Part shown: piece after piece, positions 1 to 8,585 of the stretch
Layout: the number at the start of each line of letters is the position of its first letter
How positions within the stretch are numbered: position 1 is the stretch's first letter
Assembly (NCBI GenBank): GCA_964587625.1
Contig: CAZPLU010000024.1
Location: 1 to 35,682, forward strand
Direction of reading: 5' to 3'
Origin: DAOPZJ01 sp964587625
GTDB taxonomy: Bacteria > Bacillota > Clostridia > Oscillospirales > JAKOTC01
DNA: 35,682 nt
Program-made: the position numbers and the translations under genes
The notes under the pieces: model-generated
What the model saw: the letters and a program-made list of their open reading frames with translations, nothing else
The model's database searches: none
What the model was told of the DNA's origin: nothing

Positions 1-10
1 CTGCAATTTT

Positions 11-52
11 CATGCGTTAATTATTCGCTATGAAATTATCATGAATTAATAA
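11..52. promoter_or_regulatory. direct repeat, possible operator upstream of rhaB
   Basis: Two similar 13-mers, CATGCGTTAATTA (11-23) and CATGAATTAATAA (40-52), lie in the same orientation 29 bp apart, just upstream of the predicted rhaB promoter. Direct repeats spaced by about three helical turns would suit an activator of the AraC type that often controls rhamnose genes. No regulator gene is present in the window, so this is inference from spacing and position only. Confidence 0.3.
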
Positions 53-69
53 CACGGCGGGTTTTTCGG

Positions 70-98
70 TTGCAAAGGGGCGTTCACTGTGATAAAAT
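70..98 (+). promoter_or_regulatory. predicted sigma-A promoter of rhaB
   Basis: A -35 element TTGCAA (70-75) and a -10 element TAAAAT (93-98) are separated by exactly 17 bp. Transcription would start near 105, leaving a short leader before the rhaB ribosome binding site CGGAGGT (120-126). The -35 box matches consensus at four of six bases and the -10 box at five of six. Confidence 0.55.
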
Positions 99-131
99 AA
101 GAATTGTCTAAAAATTGTTTCGGAGGTAATC

Positions 132-1613
132 ATGTCCAAAAAGGTACTCGCCTTTGATTTCGGCGCTTCAAGCGGAAGAGCCGTGATCGGTTCTTTGACC
201 GACGGCAAAATCACGCTTGATGAAATCCACCGATTTTCAAATGACCCTGTCGCCGTAAACGGCACGCTCTATTGGGATTTTTTGCGGCTTACCCACGAGA
301 TTTTACAGGGTATTTCGAAAGCGGTCATCGGCGGACACGATTTTGTCTCGCTGGGCATCGACACCTGGGGCGTCGACTTCGGGCTGCTCGACAAGGACGG
401 CAAGTTGCTTGAAAATGTGATTCACTACCGCGACACCCGCACCGACGGCATCCCCGAAGAGGTATTTAAGCGCGTCGGGAAAAGAGCCCTGTATGACCGC
501 ACCGGCGTCCAGTTCATGTGGTTTAACACGATTTTCCAACTCTTTTCTCTGGTCAAGCACCGCCCAGATCTGCTCAAAAACGCAGAGACCCTGTTGTTGA
601 TTCCCGATCTGCTGTGTTATTTTTTGACCGGTCAGATGAGCAACGAATTCACCATGGCGTCGACGACGCAGCTGTTGAACTCCGAAACCGGCGACTGGGA
701 TAAAAAACTCTTAAAAAAGCTCGGGATCCCCACCGATATCTTTGCGCCGATCGTCGAACCCGGCGCTTCGAAAGGCGTGTTGAACCGTGACGTCTGCGAG
801 CGGACCGGCTGCAAGCCCGTCGAGGTCCGCGCGGTCGCCGAACACGACACCGGTTCGGCGGTACTTGCCGTTCCGGCTGAAAAGGGCGAAAAATTCGCCT
901 TTATCTCCTGCGGGACCTGGTCGCTGCTCGGCGCGGAACTGCCGAAGCCGTTGATTTCGGACGCCACCTATGAACTCAACTATTCCAATGAGGGCGGCGT
1001 CGGCCGCACCGCGCGCTTTTTGAAAAACATCATGGGGCTGTGGCTGATGCAGGAATGCCGCAACCAGTGGAACCGCGAGGGGCGCAACCTCTCGTTCAAG
1101 GACATCGACAACTATACGGCGCAGGCAAAACCGCTGGCTCGTTTTGTCAACCCCGACGACGAGATGTTTAAGACCCCCGGCGATATGCCCGCCCGCATCC
1201 GGCAATACTGCGAGCGCACCGGCCAGCCGCTGCCCGAGGGCATCGGGGATTACTCCCGCTGCATCACCGAGTCGCTGGCGATGACCTACCGATATGCAAT
1301 CACAAATCTCGAAAAGCTGCTCGGCTATCCGCTCGAGGTCATCCGTCTGGTCGGCGGCGGCGTCAAGGACACGCAGCTTTGCCAATTTTCCGCAAACGCC
1401 ATCGGCAGACCGGTCGTCGCGGGTCCGGTCGAAGCCACTGGCATCGGAAATGTCTGTATGCAGCTGATCGCCGCGGGCGAATTCAAGGACGTCCACGAGG
1501 CGCGGACATGCATCGCCCGGTCGTTCGACGTCGTCACCTATCAACCCATCGATACGGATTACTGGGATAAGGCCTATCGACGCTACTTGAGCGTTTGCGG
1601 GTTGAAAGAATGA
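132..1613 (+). CDS. rhaB: rhamnulokinase
   Basis: This 493-residue protein phosphorylates L-rhamnulose to L-rhamnulose 1-phosphate with ATP, the second step of cytoplasmic rhamnose breakdown. It is a full-length FGGY-family sugar kinase (E. coli RhaB has 489 residues). The phosphate-1 loop DFGASSGRA is at residues 9-17, the sugar-binding segment GIDTWGVDFG follows near residue 77, and the second lobe opens with EHDTGSAVLAVP and SCGTWSLLG. A C-terminal GGGVKD motif in the adenosine site is also visible. The start is an ATG placed after a strong CGGAGGT site. It is the first gene of the rhamnose group, followed by the propeller protein, rhaA and the fused aldolase. The neighbours and the DTWGVDFG segment favour rhamnulose over fuculose or xylulose as substrate. 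Confidence 0.93.
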   Translation: MSKKVLAFDFGASSGRAVIGSLTDGKITLDEIHRFSNDPVAVNGTLYWDFLRLTHEILQGISKAVIGGHDFVSLGIDTWGVDFGLLDKDGKLLENVIHYRDTRTDGIPEEVFKRVGKRALYDRTGVQFMWFNTIFQLFSLVKHRPDLLKNAETLLLIPDLLCYFLTGQMSNEFTMASTTQLLNSETGDWDKKLLKKLGIPTDIFAPIVEPGASKGVLNRDVCERTGCKPVEVRAVAEHDTGSAVLAVPAEKGEKFAFISCGTWSLLGAELPKPLISDATYELNYSNEGGVGRTARFLKNIMGLWLMQECRNQWNREGRNLSFKDIDNYTAQAKPLARFVNPDDEMFKTPGDMPARIRQYCERTGQPLPEGIGDYSRCITESLAMTYRYAITNLEKLLGYPLEVIRLVGGGVKDTQLCQFSANAIGRPVVAGPVEATGIGNVCMQLIAAGEFKDVHEARTCIARSFDVVTYQPIDTDYWDKAYRRYLSVCGLKE

Positions 1614-1615
1614 AT

Positions 1616-1634
1616 CGGCGGGTGAAACCCGCCG
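1616..1634 (+). repeat. short GC-rich hairpin just after rhaB
   Basis: CGGCGGGT, loop GAA, ACCCGCCG forms a perfect 8-bp stem three bases after the rhaB stop codon. No run of T follows, so it is more likely an RNA-stabilising or repeat-type hairpin than an efficient intrinsic terminator. Confidence 0.45.
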
Positions 1635-1688
1635 AAGTGAAAAGATGAGAGTGAAAAGAGAAAAAAGGTACGCGGCGGAAAATCATAT

Positions 1689-1860
1689 TTGACCACCCCG
1701 GCGCGCTGCGCCACCCCTCCATGGGAGGGGAATTCGCTCCTTTTGCCCTGTGTGAAGGCAGAGATTGAAGATAGAAGCAAAAAACGGTTTTTACTATTTA
1801 TCAAATCCTTAAATTCTGCCTTCTGCCCTCTAACTTCTGCCCTCTTGCCCGCCAGTTCTA
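1689..1860. repeat. intergenic repeat cluster between rhaB and the propeller gene
   Basis: The 268-bp gap holds no gene. It contains a GACCACCCCGGCGCGCTGCG element at 1691-1710, also found in variant form at 14902 and 34760. That is followed by the hairpin CCCCTCC-ATG-GGAGGGG (1714-1730). A pyrimidine-rich tract with repeated CTGCC(T/C)TCT units lies around 1818-1853. The same modules recur in other spacers of the window, which identifies them as dispersed intergenic repeats. Confidence 0.65.
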
Positions 1861-1881
1861 ACACTCCATGGGGGTATTATC

Positions 1882-2898
1882 ATGCAAAAATTCACCGTCA
1901 GCCGCGACGACCGCTTTTATCAGGCGTTCCCCGATGTGACGCTGTTTCACGGCGTGCTTTTCTGCGTGTTCACCCGCACGACCCATCACGGCGACCGCAC
2001 CGATTCGCGCATCATGCTGACCAAGAGCGCCGACCGGGGCCGCAGTTGGTGCGAGCCGAAAACGCTGCTCGGCGCGGGCGATCATGATGTGAAAGACGGC
2101 TTTTTCAACTGCGCGCGCATCTCGGTTGTGAACGGCGAACTGGCGGTCGTCGCCGACCGGATTTACGGATTCGAGGATGACGACAGGGCTGAAAATTTTA
2201 TTTTGTATTCCAAAGACGGGGAGCGCTGGAGCGAGCCGAAGGGCACCGGCTGCGGCGGCATTGTACCGGATAAGCTTTTGGAATATCGGGGAAAACTGTA
2301 TCTGTCTGCGCATCGCAAGGAGGGCGGCTGGCTGAGACAGTTTTTGTGGATCAGCGAGGACGGCGGGAGATCTTGGGGCGACCGGATTACGCTTGCGGCG
2401 GTCGACGGGTTGAATCTATGCGAGGCGTCGATTTTGCCGCTCGGGGACGATTTGGTCGCTTTTATGCGCGAAAACTCGGGGCTGGGGTATGACTGTAAGA
2501 AGACCGTCTCCCGCGACGGGGGCAGAACTTGGGACAAAGTCACGGACTTTCCGCTGCCCGGCTGCCATCGGCCTGTCTCGGGTTTATTGAAAAGCGGGAC
2601 TATTTTAATCACGCACCGTTTCATGCAGGGCGGCAACGGCTGGCTGGGACATTGGACGCAGAATTTTTTTGCCGCGCTGACCGACAGGGATTCCGCGCTT
2701 GCCGAGGAACGCGGAAAATGCGCGACCCGCATTATGCCGATCGACTATGACCGAAGCCCCGTATCCGACATCGGGTATTCCGGTTGGGCACAGTTTGACG
2801 ACGGCGAGATTTACATCGTCTATTACCTCGTGGACGACGCGCCTAAGGGTCAAATCCGGGGTTGCTCGTTGTATGAGAGCGATTTCATAATCCATTAA
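1882..2898 (+). CDS. sialidase-like Asp-box (BNR) beta-propeller protein
   Basis: This is a 338-residue protein of the sialidase/BNR-repeat fold. Four Asp-box motifs of the form S-x-D-x-G-x-(S/T/R)-W are visible near residues 49-56, 110-117, 158-165 and 210-217, as expected for blades of a six-bladed propeller. There is no signal peptide or membrane segment, so it should be cytoplasmic. It lies between rhaB and rhaA and is only 19 bp from rhaA, so co-expression with rhamnose catabolism is very likely. Asp-box propellers include sialidases and other glycosidases or lyases. The true substrate cannot be read from the sequence. A plausible inference is cleavage of a rhamnose-containing oligosaccharide or glycoside taken up by the cell. 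The start is an ATG after GGGGGT. Confidence 0.8.
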   Translation: MQKFTVSRDDRFYQAFPDVTLFHGVLFCVFTRTTHHGDRTDSRIMLTKSADRGRSWCEPKTLLGAGDHDVKDGFFNCARISVVNGELAVVADRIYGFEDDDRAENFILYSKDGERWSEPKGTGCGGIVPDKLLEYRGKLYLSAHRKEGGWLRQFLWISEDGGRSWGDRITLAAVDGLNLCEASILPLGDDLVAFMRENSGLGYDCKKTVSRDGGRTWDKVTDFPLPGCHRPVSGLLKSGTILITHRFMQGGNGWLGHWTQNFFAALTDRDSALAEERGKCATRIMPIDYDRSPVSDIGYSGWAQFDDGEIYIVYYLVDDAPKGQIRGCSLYESDFIIH

Positions 2899-2917
2899 AT
2901 TCAAAGGAGAAAACATC

Positions 2918-4252
2918 ATGAACACAGACGAACTCGAAAAGAAACTGCGCGAGGCGGCAAACGAGATCGCCGCTTTCGTCAAGGACGGCACCTACGAGGC
3001 CAAAATTTACGGCGCGTACAAGCTCGCCAAAGATGCCTACGCCGGGATCGGCGTCGATGCCGACGCCGCCATCGCCAAGACCGATTCGGTCGATCTCTCG
3101 CTGCACTGTTGGCAGGGCGACGACGTGTCCGGTTTTGAGCACGAGGATGCCGCGCTCACCGGCGGCATTGTCGCGACCGGAAATTATCCCGGCAAAGCCC
3201 GCAATGCCCAACAGCTGTTCGCAGACCTCGACAAGGCGCTTTCTCTGATCCCCGGCCCGAAAAAGGTCAATGTCCACGCCAGTTATATCACCTCCGAGGA
3301 AAAGCCCGACCGCGACAAGATCGAACCGGAAAACTACGCCGGCTGGGCCGACTGGGCGGTCGCCAACAAGGTCGGACTGGATTTCAATTCGACGTTCTTT
3401 TCGCACCCGAAAGCCGACAGCGGCTATACGCTGGCGTCTGCCGATGAGGGCATCCGAAATTTTTGGGTCGAGCACGCGATCCGCAGCCGCCGCGTGGGCG
3501 AATATTTCGGCCGCAGAACCGGGAAACTCTGCATCGTCAACCACTGGATCCCCGATGGCAGCAAGGACAACCCCATCGATAAACTGGGCCCGCGGCAACG
3601 CCTGATCGACTCGTATGACCGCGTCTTCCGCGAACACCTGAATCCCGCCTACACCAAGGACTCGGTCGAATCGAAGCTTTTCGGCATCGGCAGCGAGGCC
3701 TATGTCCCCGGGTCGCATGAGTTTTACATGGGTTACGCGCTGACCCGCAAAAACACCATGGTTACGCTGGACACCGGCCATTTCCACCCGACCGAATCGG
3801 TCGCGCAAAAGCTCTCGGCGCTGCTGTGCTTTATGCCCGAGGTATTGCTGCACGTCTCGCGCCCCATCCGCTGGGACTCCGACCACGTGGTGATTTGGGA
3901 CGACGAGCTGCGCGCGCTGATGGGTGAAATTGTGCGCTGCGACGCGCTTTCCCGCACCTATCTCTCGACCGACTATTTCGACGCCTCGATCAACCGGCTC
4001 GCAGCGTGGATCATCGGCGCGCGCAATACCAAAAAGGCGCTGCTCTCCGCCCTGCTCGAACCGGTCGCCGACCTCAAGGCCGCCGAACGCGCGGGCGACA
4101 ACACCGCGCGACTGGCGCTGACCGAGGAATATAAATCCTATCCGCTGGGAGCGGTCTGGGATTATTACTGCCTGACCAAAAACGTGCCGGTGCGCGGCGC
4201 GTGGCTGGCAGAGGTCAAAAAATACGAAGCCGAGGTGTTGGCCAAAAGGTAG
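2918..4252 (+). CDS. rhaA: L-rhamnose isomerase
   Basis: This 444-residue enzyme interconverts L-rhamnose and L-rhamnulose, the entry reaction of the pathway. The N terminus carries the typical SLHCWQGDDVSGFE motif. The metal-site segments FGIGSEAYVPGSHEFYMG, TLDTGHFHPTESV and RWDSDHVV supply the Glu, Asp and His ligands of the paired divalent metals on the TIM barrel. It is slightly longer than the E. coli protein (419 residues). The ATG follows a strong AAAGGAG site. The gene directly follows the propeller gene. A 486-bp repeat-filled spacer separates it from the fused aldolase. Confidence 0.95.
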   Translation: MNTDELEKKLREAANEIAAFVKDGTYEAKIYGAYKLAKDAYAGIGVDADAAIAKTDSVDLSLHCWQGDDVSGFEHEDAALTGGIVATGNYPGKARNAQQLFADLDKALSLIPGPKKVNVHASYITSEEKPDRDKIEPENYAGWADWAVANKVGLDFNSTFFSHPKADSGYTLASADEGIRNFWVEHAIRSRRVGEYFGRRTGKLCIVNHWIPDGSKDNPIDKLGPRQRLIDSYDRVFREHLNPAYTKDSVESKLFGIGSEAYVPGSHEFYMGYALTRKNTMVTLDTGHFHPTESVAQKLSALLCFMPEVLLHVSRPIRWDSDHVVIWDDELRALMGEIVRCDALSRTYLSTDYFDASINRLAAWIIGARNTKKALLSALLEPVADLKAAERAGDNTARLALTEEYKSYPLGAVWDYYCLTKNVPVRGAWLAEVKKYEAEVLAKR

Positions 4253-4738
4253 GTATAAAAACGGCCGATTTATACGTTTTGTATAATTTTCGGCCTTTAT
4301 TCCCCTCCTTGGAGGGGTACCCGAGGGCGGGGTTGTTTTTAACGTCCCCGTTTGGAAAATTTTCGTTTTCGCGGCATCCCGCCGCGCGGGTCGGCATGGA
4401 AACCGCCTCCTACAACGCGGCGGGCGATTACGAATCGCCCCTACGGCGGATTACGGGAGCGGGCGGCCACATAGGGCCGCCCCTACGGTCGGGTTTTTAT
4501 CTCTCGTATCTACCCTCTGCCCTCTCACCTCTGACTTCTCGCACACGAATTTCCCGGTTCTCGTTTACGAGGACTGTGCCAACTTTCCAACCACCATTTA
4601 CGCGGGCGGCCACATAGGGCCGCCCCTACGGTAAAAACCGTTCCCCCGTTCTGCCCTCTGCCCTCTCACCTCTGCCCTCTCGAATACCAATTCCAAATTT
4701 CCATTTTCCAACAACCATCTGGGAAGGTCGTATCTGAA
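4253..4738. repeat. repeat-filled spacer between rhaA and the aldolase gene
   Basis: No gene is supported here. The spacer holds an inverted element with CCCCTCC-TT-GGAGGGG (4303-4318). It also holds palindromes GGGCGATT-ACG-AATCGCCC (4422-4440), GGGCGGCC-ACATAG-GGCCGCCC (4461-4482) and an identical copy at 4604-4625. Each palindrome is followed by the constant CCCTACGG or CTACGG. Pyrimidine tracts built on CCCTCTGCCCTCTCACCTCT occur at about 4508-4540 and 4650-4682. A TTCCAATTTCCATTTTCCAA-type module precedes the next gene. The modules occur in the same order in spacers at 12000-12170 and 16700-17060. Confidence 0.75.
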
Positions 4739-6682
4739 ATGTCACTTGAAATCATTGCGAAAATCTCCAACAAATACGGGGCGAATCCCGAATATGTGCT
4801 GGCGGGCGGCGGCAACACGTCTTGTAAAGACGCCGATTTCCTGTTTATCAAGGGCTCGGGCACGTCGCTGGCCACCATCAAGCCCGAGGAGTTCGTCCAG
4901 CTCGACCGCAGGGCGCTGGCGGCGATCTTTTGCAAAAAATATCCCGACGACGCCGACGCGCGGGAGGCCGCAGTGCTTTCCGACATGATGGCGGCCCGCG
5001 TGCCCGGCGAATCCAAACGCCCCAGCGTCGAGACGCTGCTGCACGATGCGATCCCGTCCAAATTTGTGCTGCATTTGCACCCCGCCGAGATCAACGGCAT
5101 GTCTTGCGGCAAAAACGGCAGGGCGGTCTTTGAGAAATTGTTCGGCGACAGGGGCATCTGGGTGCGCCCGATTATGCCCGGCTATGTGCTGGCGACCGAA
5201 ATCGCCGGGGAGATCAAGGCGTTCACCGAAAAAAATGGCAAAAACCCCGATTACATCCTGCTCGAAAACCACGGGATTTTCCTCGGCGGCGAGAATGAGG
5301 ATGAAATTGACGTCAAATTTGATGCGTTTCTTTCCGCATTGCGCGGCGTGATTGCCGAAAAGCCGGATTTTTCGGAAATTTCGTTTGACCTCGAAGCGGC
5401 GGCGATGCTCGGCGCGGCGATCCGCGGCATTTGCGGCGGAGACGGGTTCGCGGTGTTCTGCACCGACACGGAGATTGCGAAATTTACTCAGAGCAAAGAA
5501 GAATTTTCGAAAATTTACACCACCTTCTCGCCCGACCATATGGTCTATTGCAAGGATGAGGCGGTCTTTTGCGCGCCCGACGCGGAGGCGATTTTAAAAG
5601 CCGTCCGGGATTATCAAAAGCGCAAAAATGGGCTGCCGAAGATCGTCGGCGTCGAGGGATTGGGGTATTACGCAATCGGCCCGTCCAAAAAAGAGGCCGA
5701 CATCGCGGCAGCGGTTTTTAAAGACGCGATCAAAGTCGCGGTTTACGCAGAGAATTTCGGCGGCGGAAAACCCCTGCCCGGCGCGTTGATTTTTGCCATC
5801 AACAACTGGGAGGTCGAGCGCTACCGCAAGGGCGTGGCGTTCTCCGGCGCGCAGGCAAAACGCGCGCAAAATAAAATCGTGCTCGTGACCGGCAGCGCGC
5901 AGGGGTTTGGAAAAGGGATTGCCGAGGAGTTGGCCAAAGAGGGCGCGGCGGTCGCGGTGGCGGATCTCAATTACGAGGGCGCGCGTGAAGTCGCGGAGGA
6001 ACTTTGCAAAACCTACGGAGCGGGAACCGCCGTCGGTATCGCGGCTGACGTCGGCGACGAAAACAGCGTAAAAGAGATGGTCTATAAGACCGTGTGCGAA
6101 TACGGCGGGCTCGACGCGCTGGTCTCGAACGCGGGCATCGTTCGGGCGGGGTCGCTCGACGAGATGACACTCGCCAATTTCGAACTCTGCACCAAGATCA
6201 ACTACACGGCGTTTTTCCTCTGTTCCAAGTACGCTTCGAAGGTCATGAAGGCCACGAGTAAATACGCGCCGTATAATGTGGCGGATATTATACAGATTAA
6301 CTCCAAATCCGGGTTGTCCGGCTCGAACAAGAACTTCGCCTACGCGGGTTCCAAATTCGGCGGCCTCGGGCTGGTGCAGAGCTTTGCGCTCGAACTCGCC
6401 CCCGACCGCATCAAGGTCAACGCGATCTGCCCCGGCAATTTCCTCGACGGCCCGCTGTGGACCGATCCCGTCAAAGGGCTGTTCGTACAGTATCTGGCGG
6501 CGGGGAAAGTGCCCGGCGCGAAGACCGTGGAGGACGTAAAAAAAGCGTATGAGTCCAAAGTCCCGCTCGGACGCGGCTGTTTGGTCAAAGACGTCGTGCG
6601 CGCGATTTTGTACATCATGGAACAGGAATACGAGACCGGGCAGGCCGTCCCCGTCACCGGCGGACAAGAAATGCTCAAATAG
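4739..6682 (+). CDS. fused rhamnulose-1-phosphate aldolase / short-chain dehydrogenase
   Basis: A 647-residue bifunctional enzyme. Residues 1 to about 350 are a class II aldolase/adducin domain with zinc-binding histidines in HLHP (H112, H114) and ENHG (H178). They would split L-rhamnulose 1-phosphate into DHAP and L-lactaldehyde. Residues about 378-647 are a short-chain dehydrogenase with the nucleotide loop TGSAQGFGKG (384-393), SNAG (463-466), a catalytic serine region NSKSG (521-525) and Y535-x3-K539. This layout matches the Bacillus RhaEW type, in which the second domain oxidises lactaldehyde to lactate. The direction of the redox step is not proven here. Coupling both steps in one chain would limit release of the toxic aldehyde. 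The start is an ATG after GGGAAGG. It is the last rhamnose gene. Confidence 0.88.
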   Translation: MSLEIIAKISNKYGANPEYVLAGGGNTSCKDADFLFIKGSGTSLATIKPEEFVQLDRRALAAIFCKKYPDDADAREAAVLSDMMAARVPGESKRPSVETLLHDAIPSKFVLHLHPAEINGMSCGKNGRAVFEKLFGDRGIWVRPIMPGYVLATEIAGEIKAFTEKNGKNPDYILLENHGIFLGGENEDEIDVKFDAFLSALRGVIAEKPDFSEISFDLEAAAMLGAAIRGICGGDGFAVFCTDTEIAKFTQSKEEFSKIYTTFSPDHMVYCKDEAVFCAPDAEAILKAVRDYQKRKNGLPKIVGVEGLGYYAIGPSKKEADIAAAVFKDAIKVAVYAENFGGGKPLPGALIFAINNWEVERYRKGVAFSGAQAKRAQNKIVLVTGSAQGFGKGIAEELAKEGAAVAVADLNYEGAREVAEELCKTYGAGTAVGIAADVGDENSVKEMVYKTVCEYGGLDALVSNAGIVRAGSLDEMTLANFELCTKINYTAFFLCSKYASKVMKATSKYAPYNVADIIQINSKSGLSGSNKNFAYAGSKFGGLGLVQSFALELAPDRIKVNAICPGNFLDGPLWTDPVKGLFVQYLAAGKVPGAKTVEDVKKAYESKVPLGRGCLVKDVVRAILYIMEQEYETGQAVPVTGGQEMLK

Positions 6683-6683
6683 C

Positions 6684-6698
6684 CGCCATGATGGCGGT
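6684..6698 (+). terminator. possible hairpin terminator after the rhamnose genes
   Basis: CCGCC-ATGAT-GGCGG directly follows the aldolase stop codon, and the arms could extend inward by two more pairs. Only three T residues follow, so termination would be weak or Rho-assisted. Its position at the end of the catabolic run is the main support. Confidence 0.35.
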
Positions 6699-6842
6699 TT
6701 CAAACGCGTCATAAAATCTGCTGTAAATAAGCTTGATAGCGCGCGCTTTTGTCCTCGGTGCGGGGCCGGGATTTCAATCGCCATCCCTTTCGACAAATGT
6801 TCATCCATAATTGAAAACCGGAAATAATTCAAAATTGTTCGT

Positions 6843-6888
6843 GCCGACGCGAATCTCGCCTTGAATAAAAGGCAGGCCTTGCGTCGGC
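6843..6888. promoter_or_regulatory. nested inverted repeat overlapping the lipoprotein promoter
   Basis: GCCGACGC (6843-6850) and GCGTCGGC (6881-6888) are perfect inverted copies 30 bp apart. Inside them is a second pair, GCCTT (6858-6862) and AAGGC (6869-6873). The right arm overlaps the predicted -35 element of the downstream promoter. It may be a terminator-like hairpin for incoming transcription or a repressor site. The sequence does not decide between these. Confidence 0.4.
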
Positions 6889-6908
6889 GCGGACAGTTGT
6901 GTTATAAT
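6879..6908 (+). promoter_or_regulatory. predicted promoter of the lipoprotein pair
   Basis: A perfect -10 box TATAAT (6903-6908) is preceded at 18 bp by TTGCGT (6879-6884), which keeps only the TTG of the -35 consensus. A leader of about 50 nt would follow before the ATG at 6963. Confidence 0.5.
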
Positions 6909-6962
6909 GGGAATATCAGACAGAGGGTAACCGGAATCAGTGATTGAGAGGGAACAATTGCT

Positions 6963-8585
6963 ATGACAAAAGGGAAAAGGGTTGTTGCGTGGGTTTTGGC
7001 GCTGGCGGTTTTGGCGGGGCTTGGCGGGTGCGCAAAACCGGCCGAAAAAGAAGACGGCAACTGGTTCGAGGACAGCGTCATCGTCAATACAGCGCTTACG
7101 CGGAAAACTCTTTCGGAAAATCCCGTGGTTTCGACCGATGAATATTATTCAACCATTTTGGATTGGGTTGATTTATATATCCGAGGGAATTATAATGCCT
7201 CCGCTTGGGGTACTACTTTTTCAGAAAAACATTATACGCTGAAAATGGTGTCCGGTGAAAAATCGTTTTTTACAATAATATTTTGTGAGACCAACTTCCA
7301 ATCCGATGTTACGCCGGAAGGGTTTGAAAGTGCTAATGGCAGTTATCAGCTCAGAATTCAAATGGTGATTAAAACGGGCAAAAATTATTACGAAGGTCCT
7401 TTTACGCTGATCGGTTTCGTGACCAATCAAGAGCGGCAAATTATTGAACCGCGTGAATTGTACGATTTTATCAAAGGTGTGCCCGATTATAAGGATACCG
7501 ATTTTATTACTCCAGAGCCGATGAAACTTATCCAACTGGCTGCCCTCGGATATGACTTTACCGATACAAAGATGGATGACGAATCCGGGCTTTCGGTTGT
7601 CAATCTGCGTTCGCTCACCGGAGGTTTGGAAGTCGATGATTTTACATTCTTGCCCGGCGACTTATTGGCGATTTTAACGGTGAATCCCGAAGTTCAAAAT
7701 GAAAAATTGCTGATGGTATTTAAAGCAGAAGAACTGCGGCTGCTTTACCAAAAGACCTTTTCCTACCCGGCCGGCGACTACCCGGCTGGCGGTCATGTGG
7801 AGTTTTATAATATCAACGGAACGCTCGTTTTAGAACAAAAGCTGGGCGATGAGATTTATAAATATTTCATCCCGACAATGAGCGGTGTTTTGGAAACCCC
7901 TGAGCCGAAGCGTACATACCGTTTATCCGATACTGCTTTTATCGTGGATGAAAAGAATTGTCTTTATCTTGAACAAAACGGTGTGCGGAAACTGCTTCTC
8001 GAAGGCATTTACGAAGAAGACAGCACCGATTGGGAAAATTATAATTTTTTCTGCCGGATTAGTGATACGCGGTTTATCTACGAAGTGTACGGTTATGAGT
8101 GGTATGTAGAATGTGGAATCTTTGACATCTCGACCGATGAAAAGACGGTTTTAACACATAAAAACGCTCCTTTGTTAAATATGGTCACTTATAAAGATGG
8201 TAAAGCGATTTTAGTTGCCGATACCTGGTGCGGGCCCGAATACGAATCATACGGCCCTTATCTTTACGATGAATCAACCAGGGCATTGATCGATTTGGAT
8301 TTGCTGAACATCATACCCGACGAGACAATGGTAGAACCCCGGCTTTGTCTTTTCGGAAATACCCTCGTGCTTTTTATGGAGGATCGACCTTTTTCAACGT
8401 TCAACTTGTATGATCTTCCTTCAAAAGCATATATCCTGCAGTTCAATATCTTGAATGCTCAAAAAAACGCAATGAATCGTTCCCATTATTATAGTGGGTT
8501 ATATTCCACCGAGAACTACATTTGGTTTAATTCGGCCTCTGATTTCCCAGAGGATTATCTGCTGAGAATTCCGAAAAAGAGGTGA
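6963..8585 (+). CDS. lipoprotein of unknown function, first of a tandem pair
   Basis: I do not recognise the family. The 540-residue protein begins with a basic stretch, a hydrophobic core and the lipobox LGGC with the lipidated Cys at residue 23, so it should be anchored to the outer face of the membrane. The body has no obvious catalytic motif. It alternates short beta-rich segments with phrases such as YRLSDTAF, YNFFCRISDTRFIYEV and GPYLYDESTRALIDL, which suggests a beta-propeller-like or repeated sandwich fold. The next gene is a paralogue with matching landmarks (GFVTNQ near the middle of the N-terminal half, RLSDTA, THKNA, SYGPYLYD). GC content is visibly lower than in the metabolic genes upstream. 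The ATG follows GAGAGGGAA. The two genes overlap and are surely co-transcribed. Confidence 0.8.
   Translation: MTKGKRVVAWVLALAVLAGLGGCAKPAEKEDGNWFEDSVIVNTALTRKTLSENPVVSTDEYYSTILDWVDLYIRGNYNASAWGTTFSEKHYTLKMVSGEKSFFTIIFCETNFQSDVTPEGFESANGSYQLRIQMVIKTGKNYYEGPFTLIGFVTNQERQIIEPRELYDFIKGVPDYKDTDFITPEPMKLIQLAALGYDFTDTKMDDESGLSVVNLRSLTGGLEVDDFTFLPGDLLAILTVNPEVQNEKLLMVFKAEELRLLYQKTFSYPAGDYPAGGHVEFYNINGTLVLEQKLGDEIYKYFIPTMSGVLETPEPKRTYRLSDTAFIVDEKNCLYLEQNGVRKLLLEGIYEEDSTDWENYNFFCRISDTRFIYEVYGYEWYVECGIFDISTDEKTVLTHKNAPLLNMVTYKDGKAILVADTWCGPEYESYGPYLYDESTRALIDLDLLNIIPDETMVEPRLCLFGNTLVLFMEDRPFSTFNLYDLPSKAYILQFNILNAQKNAMNRSHYYSGLYSTENYIWFNSASDFPEDYLLRIPKKR

Noticed and set aside
711..1544. Antisense open frame of 277 codons opposite rhaB
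   Set aside because: It is a shadow frame of rhaB with no ribosome site or recognisable motif.
4201..4617. Open frame of 138 codons after rhaA
   Set aside because: It begins inside rhaA and then reads through repeat modules, with no homology or start signal.
5594..6832. Antisense open frame of 412 codons opposite the fused aldolase
   Set aside because: The aldolase/SDR motifs on the + strand are unambiguous. The reverse frame shows no domain pattern.
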